NCBI GenBank assembly: GCA_035569235.1
Contig: DATMND010000505.1
Span: 1-11,663 of the forward strand
Direction of reading: 5' to 3'
Source: JAMXLO01 sp035569235
GTDB taxonomy: Bacteria > Pseudomonadota > Alphaproteobacteria > Acetobacterales > Acetobacteraceae
Length of the DNA stretch: 11,663 nt
Every line of letters begins with the position of its first letter. Position 1 is the stretch's first letter. The notes beneath the pieces are model-generated. The model made no database searches. It saw nothing but the letters and a program-made list of their open reading frames with translations, and had not been told where the DNA came from. The translations under genes and the position numbers were made by a program. Shown here piece after piece: positions 6,277 through 11,663 of the stretch.

Positions 6277-6882
6277 TCAGTTGCCCTCACACATTCTCAA
6301 CCGGATCCCCTCGAAGGTATCCTGTTCCCATGTATTGACGCGCAGGGTATCGGTCGCGAACTGGGCGACCGCGCCCTTGCCCTGGCGCATGCCATCCTCG
6401 TCCCAGACCTCGCGCGGATCGACCAACGGGGTGTCGCGATCGACGCTCATGATGACGTCACTGTAAAACTTGTTACCAGGCAAGATATATACGCAGATGA
6501 CCCGTCGATTGTCCGGCAGCAGGCCAGCCATCGTTACCTTCAGTCTATCGGCGGTCACGGTGGTATCAAGAGGGGCCAAGGTGATCTTCTTCGTCGCCAG
6601 TTTCGCGGCGACCTCGGCCATGTGCTGATTGATGATGGCAACAGCCGTTGCCTCCGGAGCCTTCTCTGCCGCGGTGAGGACAGACGGGGCCGGCAGCCAA
6701 CCAATCTTCACCTTGTTGTAGGCGTCGAATGCGTCGCTGCGATAGACGGACGGAACGCCGTTTGGGTCTGGCGGCGTATCCGAGATTGGAGCGGCCTTGG
6801 CTGACACACCGGTGCAGAGGGCGCCAACGACGAGAGTCATGGCAAATCGCGCGATCCCGCGCCGTCCGCCGGGTGTAGCCAT
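6277..6882 (-). CDS. Secreted protein of unknown function
   Basis: I do not recognise this 201-residue protein. The ATG at 6882 is chosen because AGGAG lies 8 bases upstream and residues 1-30 form a Sec signal peptide: basic start MATPGGRRGIARF, hydrophobic core, cleavage near AKA-A. An open extension of 23 codons upstream lacks these signs. The mature part has one helix-rich half (AEKAPEATAVAIINQHMAEVAAKL) followed by a beta-rich half (KITLAPLDTTVTADRLKV, RRVICVYILPGNKFYSDVIM), and only two cysteines, Cys130 and Cys198, which could form a disulfide in the periplasm. It stands alone, with a long gap upstream and the leaderless gene's promoter beyond its stop. Codon use fits a real gene. Confidence 0.7.
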   Translation of the reverse strand: MATPGGRRGIARFAMTLVVGALCTGVSAKAAPISDTPPDPNGVPSVYRSDAFDAYNKVKIGWLPAPSVLTAAEKAPEATAVAIINQHMAEVAAKLATKKITLAPLDTTVTADRLKVTMAGLLPDNRRVICVYILPGNKFYSDVIMSVDRDTPLVDPREVWDEDGMRQGKGAVAQFATDTLRVNTWEQDTFEGIRLRMCEGN

Positions 6883-6976
6883 GATGCGAGCTCCTATTGC
6901 TGGGCGCAGTAACCGCGCCATCACGCCGTCGGAGCTAACACAGATGACCATTTTCGCAAGAGGAAACTGGTGCCCA

Positions 6977-7155
6977 GGGACAGTGATTATGACTTTTTGG
7001 CGGTCCCCGGATCAGTGCCGGCCAGCAGGTTGAGTGTCCAACGCTTTTTTCCGTTGGCGGCCGGGGATGGCGCGGAGCATCGCGGTTTTGGTCGATCGTT
7101 CCGTCTTGCCGTTGTTAAACCCAGGCCGCGCTCAACCGGCCCAAATCACTGTGCC
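6977..7155. repeat. 12-base inverted repeat spanning about 180 bases
   Basis: GGGACAGTGATT (6977-6988) is repeated in inverse orientation as AATCACTGTGCC (7144-7155) with one mismatch. The 5-base word ACTGG lies a few bases outside each arm (6966-6970 and 7161-7165). It may mark the ends of a small degenerate element, but the arms are short. Confidence 0.35.
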
Positions 7156-7213
7156 GATGCACTGGCAAATACCTCCGAAGCCATTCGTGGGCAGCATTGT
7201 AAAGCAAGATTCT

Positions 7214-7362
7214 AAACGCAGATGCAAGAAGATTCACGCAGACACACGCAGATGGCGTCAGGTTGAACGATCTGCCGGGGTATATGAACGGCTGCGCGTT
7301 AACTGTACTCAATACGCTTGGGACGGGCCGTGTTTTGCGTGCATCTGCCTTCATCTGCGTTT
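7214..7362. repeat. 27-base imperfect inverted repeat built on ACGCAGA words
   Basis: The left arm (7214-7240) begins AAACGCAGATG and the right arm (7336-7362) ends CATCTGCGTTT. The 27-base arms differ at four positions and enclose about 95 bases. The left side carries ACGCAGA three times (from 7216, 7236 and 7246). There is no coding capacity. CGCAGA-based arms also make up the palindrome at 5208-5290, so both may belong to a broad class of short interspersed repeats. No target duplication is visible here. Confidence 0.65.
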
Positions 7363-7942
7363 GAACCTCTCTTGTGCCGCGGCGTCGCAAGGCTCGCAAC
7401 GCGGGCCGCGGCAGTACGTGATCGCAGCCTCTCGCGCAGCGCGAAGATCGCCATGGCCTAGGCAAGTGGGGTCGGAAACTGGCGCGATGTGGATTGGCTT
7501 GCCCTTGCGGTGATCCCCGGTCGCAATCCGCGAAGCAGGAGTAATAGTTAGTCGGTCGTCACTGCGAACAGTCGACGTTGGAGGCAATTCAGTCGCTCCA
7601 TCTGATGACCCGCGGTGCCGTCGCAGCGATCTTCGGCCTGCGTTGAGTGCTCCTGGTCACGGGGCGCCTCAGCTTCTCCGTCGCTGTATGCCCGACGCCG
7701 CACGCCGACTTCGGAGTATAATCAACCGCGATTTTCGTTGTCAGTGTTCATACATTACGACCATCACGATATCAATATGGTTGCGCCTTGCGGTGAGACC
7801 TTGACCAATGTGCGGCAGTGAGTCCGGTCGTGTCGGGCCAGACCGAGTCGCCAGCCGGATTAAGCATTGGTTAGGGCCGGCCACATATGGTTGGACAATT
7901 GGGCCCGGTTCGCCCGCACCAACATCACAGCGAGACGTGTCC

Positions 7943-9634
7943 ATGCGCATCCTCAGTGGCCTCAAGCTCCGCACCAAGTTGGCGTTGTTGCTCGGCCTGT
8001 CGGCCCTGGCCGTTGTTGTCTCGATCGGCGCGGCGGCTAATTTGATGCAACGGCGGATGTTCGAGGATCGGGTTGATAAGCTGCGTGCCGTCGTGCAGTC
8101 AACGATGGCCATTGCTCAATCGCTTGAAGGCCGTGTGAGCGCACAACAACTGACACGAGAGCAGGCCCTGATCCTGCTACGCGACGACATCCACGCGATT
8201 CGCTTCGATGGCGGCGCAGGATATGTCACGGCATGGACAACCGATGGGATCGTGGTGGCGCACGGCACAGTTCCCGCGCTGGAGGGCAAACCTACACCAG
8301 TCGCGGACACGAGTGGCAGAACCGTCAAGCAACTGGGCGCGGAGGCGCTCCGGGACAGCGACCACGGAGTTGTCAGTTATGCTTTTCCGAGGCCGGGTCA
8401 ACAGGCGCCGCAGCCGAAGATCGCCTACGCTGCCCTCTTCGCCCCTTGGCAGATAGTGCTCATGTCGGGCGTCTACGTTGATGATCTCAACGCAGCGTTT
8501 CGCACGACCTTGCTTCAGCTCAGCATGATTGGCGGGGCAGTCCTGATTGCCATCTTGCTTGCCGCATGGTTGACCAACCGGGATATTACCGGATCGCTTG
8601 GCGGCCTGAAGACCGCGATGGATCGGTTGGCGAAGGGCGACCTCACAATTATGGTCCCCGGCACGGACCGGCGCGACGAGGTCGGCGGCATGGCCACGTC
8701 AGTGCTGGTATTCAAGGACAGCATGACCGAGACCGAGCGGCTGCGGGCAGAGCAGGAGGAGGTCAAGGTTCAGGCGGCGGCCGAGCAGAAGGCAGCTCTA
8801 CACCGTCTGGCGGATGACTTCGAGAGCAAGGTCGGCCGTTTGGTCGGCGTTCTTTCTTCCGCTTCCACCGAGTTGCAAGCCACCGCGCAGTCGATGACCG
8901 GCACGGCGAACCAGAGCAACGAGCAGGCGACTGCCGTCGCTGCGGCGGCGGAGGAGGCGAGCACTGGTATGCAGACCGTGGCTTCGGCCGCCGAGGAACT
9001 GACGGCCTCAATCAGCGAGATCAGTCGTCAGGTGACACAATCCTCGAAGATCACCGCCAAAGCGGTGGATGATGCCAAGCGCACCGACGCTATCGTGCAT
9101 GCGCTGGCGCAAGGTGCCGAGAAGATCGGCACCGTCGTGGGCCTGATCACTGACATCGCCAATCAAACCAATCTCCTGGCACTGAACGCCACAATAGAAG
9201 CGGCCCGCGCCGGCGACGCCGGTAAGGGCTTCGCCGTGGTTGCTTCAGAGGTCAAGAGTCTTGCCAATCAGACGAGCAAGGCGACGGAAGAAATCGGCGC
9301 GCAGATTACGCAGATACAGGCCGCGACCAAGGAGGCCGTCGAAGCGATCAGGGGCATCTCCGCCACCATTGAGGAAGTCAGCACGATCTCGACCACGATT
9401 GCCTCGGCTGTCGAGGAGCAAGGCGCGGCCACATCCGAGATCGCCCGCAACGTCCAGCAGACGACGCAGGCCGCACAGGAGGTGACCGCCGGGATCAGCG
9501 GCGTGAGCCAGGCAGCGAGCGAAACGGGTGCGGCGGCAGGTCAGGTGCTGACGGCGGCATCGGATGTGTCGAAGCAGGCTGAGCAACTGTCCGGCGAGGT
9601 GAATACGTTCGTGGCTGGCGTCAGAGCAGCGTAG
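7943..9634 (+). CDS. Methyl-accepting chemotaxis protein with a periplasmic Cache-type sensor domain
   Basis: This complete 563-residue chemoreceptor has a first membrane helix (residues about 12-33) and a periplasmic sensor of about 150 residues with single-Cache features (EQALILLRDDIHAIRFDGGAGYV followed by GIVVAHGTVP and SYAFPRP). A second membrane helix (about 192-210), a HAMP domain (about 211-265) and the long coiled-coil MA signalling domain (about 300-555) follow. The hairpin tip, which binds CheA and CheW, is the conserved stretch around ITDIANQTNLLALNATIEAA and ARAGDAGKGFAVVASEV (residues 403-436). It should trimerise in the inner membrane and report a small-molecule ligand to a CheA/CheW complex. 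No C-terminal NWETF-like CheR-tethering pentapeptide is present; the protein ends VAGVRAA. ATG 7943 starts at MRILSGLKLRTKL; the frame is open 45 codons earlier but without protein-like sequence. No other che gene is near. Confidence 0.95.
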   Translation: MRILSGLKLRTKLALLLGLSALAVVVSIGAAANLMQRRMFEDRVDKLRAVVQSTMAIAQSLEGRVSAQQLTREQALILLRDDIHAIRFDGGAGYVTAWTTDGIVVAHGTVPALEGKPTPVADTSGRTVKQLGAEALRDSDHGVVSYAFPRPGQQAPQPKIAYAALFAPWQIVLMSGVYVDDLNAAFRTTLLQLSMIGGAVLIAILLAAWLTNRDITGSLGGLKTAMDRLAKGDLTIMVPGTDRRDEVGGMATSVLVFKDSMTETERLRAEQEEVKVQAAAEQKAALHRLADDFESKVGRLVGVLSSASTELQATAQSMTGTANQSNEQATAVAAAAEEASTGMQTVASAAEELTASISEISRQVTQSSKITAKAVDDAKRTDAIVHALAQGAEKIGTVVGLITDIANQTNLLALNATIEAARAGDAGKGFAVVASEVKSLANQTSKATEEIGAQITQIQAATKEAVEAIRGISATIEEVSTISTTIASAVEEQGAATSEIARNVQQTTQAAQEVTAGISGVSQAASETGAAAGQVLTAASDVSKQAEQLSGEVNTFVAGVRAA

Positions 9635-9946
9635 CAGTATCGCACGCGCATGCCCGGCCGAGTTCGGTATTCGGTCTGACCATAGGTCAATGGATGACCT
9701 GGGCATCGGTGTCTGGGACAGCTTCGCCCACGCCGTGGTCTGCGTCCATGCCGAGGCGATGAAAAGCCGTGGTGCTGGCGCCGAGCGATGCGGACGCGCC
9801 AACGGCCATGCTGTTGAACCACTATGCCAAGTGCTGGAGCATCGAACCCGCCGCCAATCACATGCGGTTCCCAAGTGAACAACAAGCGTTGCAAACCAGC
9901 CGGTGGCGAGACGAAAGACGTCAGCTATCTTCGTTGCAAGCCACGG
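9635..9946. other. 312-base gap with no gene seen
   Basis: This is the stretch between the chemoreceptor stop and the stop of the small exported protein. Short open frames exist on both strands (for example a 62-codon frame at 9690-9878, +), but none has a ribosome site, and the frames overlap without a clear winner. I see no terminator with a T tract after the chemoreceptor. It could hold a decayed gene. Confidence 0.5.
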
Positions 9947-10135
9947 TTACGACTTGTTCGGCAACTCAAGGCACATAACCTCCACATTGACGTAAGATGT
10001 ACTGCCTTGTCGCGATCGGACGAACGATACCACCTGATCTTTCGCCGCGTTGCACGCCTCTATGCTGTTCCATCCCTGGATCGTAGGACCGCTTTGTCCG
10101 CCTAGCAGAACGAACATGACGATCAGCTTGCTCAT
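9947..10135 (-). CDS. Small exported protein of unknown function (62 residues)
   Basis: ATG 10135 is preceded by AGGGGG at a spacing of 7 bases and opens MSKLIVMFVLLGGQSGP, a short signal-like hydrophobic segment. The rest carries a pattern found in several tiny secreted proteins: GWNSIEACNAAKDQV, then a late VEVMCLEL strand, with two cysteines (Cys28 and Cys55) that could pair. No enzymatic motif is visible. Function unknown. The frame is open for 37 codons upstream, but that part is rich in Cys and Asn and precedes the good ribosome site. Confidence 0.65.
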   Translation of the reverse strand: MSKLIVMFVLLGGQSGPTIQGWNSIEACNAAKDQVVSFVRSRQGSTSYVNVEVMCLELPNKS

Positions 10136-10441
10136 CGGTTTTCCCCCTGCGACATGGCTGCTGCATTCTGCCATCAAGCAATAATCAGGACAATTGTTAC
10201 CGTTGCAGGATTTCCGTTCGCCTTCGGCCTGCTCACCACCTGCCATCGCCAGGTTCCGCGATACACCGTGCTCGGTGGGGTCAATAGGCTCACGACACCC
10301 CTCATTTTTACACCGCCCCGAAAGTATCGGTAGACACGGGGAGTTCCGTGAACATGGCAGGTTCTATCACCGTCGCCGCCGGCTGCGATGCCCGGTAGCC
10401 GCCAGTGGATGACGAGATGAAGAAATGTGGCATACGAAGCG
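10136..10441. other. 306-base gap upstream of the small exported protein
   Basis: No gene was found. It contains the candidate promoter at 10165-10193. It also has a GGGGT/ACCCC inverted repeat (10277-10281 with 10297-10301) followed by TCATTTTTA on the plus strand, a possible weak terminator-like structure with no visible gene to serve. Confidence 0.45.
10165..10193 (-). promoter_or_regulatory. Candidate promoter for the 62-residue exported protein
   Basis: On the minus strand TTGTCC (10193-10188) and CAGAAT (10170-10165) are spaced by 17 bases, each matching four of six consensus positions. The predicted start would leave a short leader of about 23 bases before the ATG. Confidence 0.3.
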
Positions 10442-10795
10442 TCACTTGCGTCGCAGGCTGAGTATGTAGGCCGTGAGGTCGTCGATCTCATTCCGGCTCA
10501 AATGGAGATCGGGCATCTGGCTGTGTGGTGTCTGCAGAAAGGCCCGCAGGCTCAGCGGGGTGGTCGACTTCATGCGCGCGATGGCGGCGAATGTCGCTGC
10601 GCCGTTGCTGGCACCGTGTTGTGACGTTTGGGAGACGACGTGGCATGCGCTGCACCACGTCTCGGCCAGATAGCGGCCGGTGGCGGCGTCGCCGATCTCC
10701 TGGGCGCCCAGGCGGGAGAAGGAGCCAGCCGCCAGTGTGCCCCCCAGCCATGCCATCGCGACGCGCTTGGTTCGGCGCCTGGTCCTCGTATCCAT
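10442..10795 (-). CDS. Small periplasmic c-type cytochrome
   Basis: The product is 117 residues from ATG 10795. Residues 11-31 (hydrophobic, ending near LGAQ) after a run of arginines form a signal peptide. The heme-attachment motif CSACH is at 48-52, giving covalent heme c with His52 as one axial ligand. Met94 in HSQMPDLHLS is the likely second ligand, and the following RNEIDDLTAYILSL is the typical last helix of class I cytochromes c. It would carry electrons in the periplasm, but no oxidase, dehydrogenase or redox partner is nearby. GGGAG lies about 10 bases upstream of the ATG; a GTG at 10837 is possible but would add a non-signal stretch. The sequence upstream carries an IS5 remnant, so the neighbourhood has been rearranged. 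Confidence 0.87.
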   Translation of the reverse strand: MDTRTRRRTKRVAMAWLGGTLAAGSFSRLGAQEIGDAATGRYLAETWCSACHVVSQTSQHGASNGAATFAAIARMKSTTPLSLRAFLQTPHSQMPDLHLSRNEIDDLTAYILSLRRK

Positions 10796-10882
10796 CTGCA
10801 CATTGCTCCCTGGTCGGTAATCAGTTTGGCCGCACACTGCGCCGAGACATTAATCTCGATCAATCAGGCTCGCGATTGCTAA

Positions 10883-10993
10883 GCCCTACGATTGGCATCG
10901 TCCAGGGCTGGCGAACGAGGTCTCATCCCATACTTTTCGCGGCGCTGGGTGGTCGAGCGCACCCTTGCATGGTTGAGCCGTAACGTCCGGGGT
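10883..10993 (+). pseudogene. Remnant of an IS5-family transposase (C-terminal piece)
   Basis: After a TAA at 10880-10882, an open frame reads ERGLIPYFSRRWVVERTLAW followed by LSRN (to about 10984). RRWVVERTxAWLxRNRR is the hallmark near the C-terminus of IS5-family DDE transposases, carrying the conserved glutamate of the catalytic triad (the E in VVER). Only about 20 to 25 residues of similarity remain; the upstream catalytic part is missing and the downstream reading turns to unrelated sequence (GVGLFHPCRCPR), so it cannot be active. No terminal inverted repeats were recognised around it. Confidence 0.7.
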
Positions 10994-11068
10994 GTAGGTC
11001 TTTTCCACCCCTGTCGCTGTCCACGTTCGCAGGGACCGGTCATCATAAAACAAATATCCACATTCCCA

Positions 11069-11097
11069 TTGCATTTCTCGTTGCATTACCGTATTAC
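11069..11097 (+). promoter_or_regulatory. Candidate promoter for the small lipoprotein gene
   Basis: TTGCAT (11069-11074) and TATTAC (11092-11097) are spaced by 17 bases, with three and four consensus matches. The AT-rich stretch around it stands out from its surroundings and lies just upstream of the lipoprotein ATG at 11124. Confidence 0.3.
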
Positions 11098-11123
11098 TCC
11101 TTCGCTATTAGGCGGGTGTCGTT

Positions 11124-11354
11124 ATGAAGACCCTATTTTCCGTGTTTCTTCTGCTCGCTATGAGTGGGTGCGCTCCTATCATTTGGGACAAGTCGGGTGC
11201 CGACCAAGCGGACTTTAACCGGGAGAGCTATAGTTGCGAAAAGGATGCTCGTCAGAGCGGACATTATGGGGACGGGCTCGCGGGGGCCGTTTCAATGCAG
11301 CAATTCTACAATCGCTGCATGGTAGCGCAGGGATACACGCTTCGGAGGAACTGA
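11124..11354 (+). CDS. Small lipoprotein of unknown function
   Basis: This 76-residue protein has a type II signal peptide: MKTLFSVFLLLAMSGC, with a lipobox-like AMSGC placing the lipidated Cys at residue 16. The Met at position -3 is unusual but tolerated. The mature part of about 60 residues has WDKSGADQADFNRESYSCEK and ends NRCMVAQGYTL. A W-x-K-x-G-A-x-x-x-x-F start, two further cysteines (Cys38 and Cys65) and a C-terminal CM-x-A-x-GY-x-L are recurrent in small uncharacterised envelope lipoproteins of proteobacteria. It should be anchored in the outer or inner membrane facing the periplasm. ATG 11124 has a weak GGCGGG 8 bases upstream. Confidence 0.7.
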   Translation: MKTLFSVFLLLAMSGCAPIIWDKSGADQADFNRESYSCEKDARQSGHYGDGLAGAVSMQQFYNRCMVAQGYTLRRN

Positions 11355-11663
11355 CGAACCTACAGCAGAGCGCGCGGCGTAGTCGAGAACACCGGTGACC
11401 GCCGACGAAATGGGCCGGTGCGTGCAAGCTGACGGTTTCTCTTCACTGCAACATCTTTGCGACCTGCTTGACGAGGGACAGCGCCTTCTTTGCTTCGTTT
11501 TGGGCGGTATAGATAGCATCGGGAGCTAGGCCCTGTGGACAAACCCCTGACGGGCCGTCCTGCGACCCGCGCCTTAACGTAACCGGCAGAGGCGCGTAAC
11601 AGAAGAATCAGAACCTCCTGGACGATTTGGCATAAAGAATCGACCCACCCCAATCGGGATTCG
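11355..11663. other. 309-base right end with no gene seen
   Basis: After the lipoprotein stop no frame on either strand has a start, a ribosome site and protein-like text together. On the minus strand a frame stopping near 11448 ends in a helical-looking APDAIYTAQNEAKKALSLVK, but its first codons follow a stop without a usable start, so at most it is a decayed 3' end. Confidence 0.45.

Larger units (their letters stand above)
6883..7942. other. 1.06-kb divergent gap without a convincing gene
   Basis: Between the secreted protein and the chemoreceptor I see no frame with a start, a Shine-Dalgarno and protein-like composition together. It contains two long-range inverted repeats (6977-7155 and 7214-7362) and must contain the promoters of both flanking genes. 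A perfect TATAAT stands at 7717-7722, but no -35 box lies at the right distance. The stretch looks like accumulated repeats and decayed sequence. Confidence 0.55.

Noticed and set aside
7351..7587. Minus-strand 78-codon frame ending in CRGPRCEPCDAAA
   Set aside because: It lacks a ribosome site, and its last residues are encoded by the arm of the 7214-7362 repeat. No family was recognised.
7717..7722. Perfect TATAAT upstream of the chemoreceptor
   Set aside because: There is no -35 box at 16-18 bases, and it lies over 200 bases from the start codon. It is probably chance.
9690..9978. Two overlapping plus-strand frames (62 and 69 codons) after the chemoreceptor
   Set aside because: Neither has a Shine-Dalgarno or a recognisable fold. 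They could be a frameshifted relic, but nothing identifies it.
10270..10320. GGGTCA / TTTTTACACC words resembling the ends of some insertion sequences (IS21-like)
   Set aside because: The resemblance is from memory and limited to short words; there is no transposase remnant beside it.
11395..11600. Minus-strand helical tail (APDAIYTAQNEAKKALSLVK then stop)
   Set aside because: The frame opens right after a stop without a start codon or ribosome site, so it cannot be called as a gene.

Overview
The window is GC-rich DNA that reads like a bacterial chromosome, most likely an alphaproteobacterium of the Acetobacteraceae/Rhodospirillales type. The evidence is the strong G/C bias at third codon positions, a Tat-exported orphan binding protein, a DUF6894-like small protein, a secreted cyclase-family enzyme, and a Pro/Ala-rich protein whose style I associate with Acetobacteraceae. 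The lineage is an inference; there is no rRNA or other phylogenetic marker here.

Layout. Positions 2-370 (+) are the 3' end of a secreted tandem-repeat (NxxGxxA / DUF7453-type) protein, converging with a minus-strand group: a periplasmic sugar-binding-like protein (375-1370), a secreted metal-dependent cyclase-family hydrolase (1382-2395) and a DUF6894-like small protein (2499-2852). A 450-base divergent gap (2853-3303) holds a run of hairpins ending in a clear intrinsic terminator on the plus strand; this looks like an uncharacterised small RNA or an attenuator leader. Next come an overlapping plus-strand pair, a VOC/extradiol-dioxygenase-like protein (3304-3843) and an MdtG-like MFS exporter (3836-5119). 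The exporter converges with a 234-residue minus-strand protein of unknown function (5326-6030), which seems to be expressed as a leaderless mRNA. Between these two 3' ends lies an 83-base imperfect palindrome flanked exactly by a 9-base direct repeat, a MITE-like footprint.

A secreted protein of unknown function (6277-6882, -) is followed by about 1 kb without a convincing gene (6883-7942). That stretch holds two more long-range inverted repeats. A complete Cache-HAMP-MA chemoreceptor follows (7943-9634, +). The right end is accessory-like: a 62-residue exported protein (9947-10135, -), a small c-type cytochrome (10442-10795, -), a remnant of an IS5-family transposase (about 10883-10993, +) and a small lipoprotein (11124-11354, +), separated by empty stretches.

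How they work together. The two likely co-transcribed pairs are cyclase + binding protein and VOC protein + MFS exporter. A role in sensing, modifying and exporting an aromatic or cyclic compound is possible but unproven. The most unusual things are non-coding: the multi-hairpin RNA candidate, the MITE-like element, and the promoter placed so that transcription would start on an ATG.
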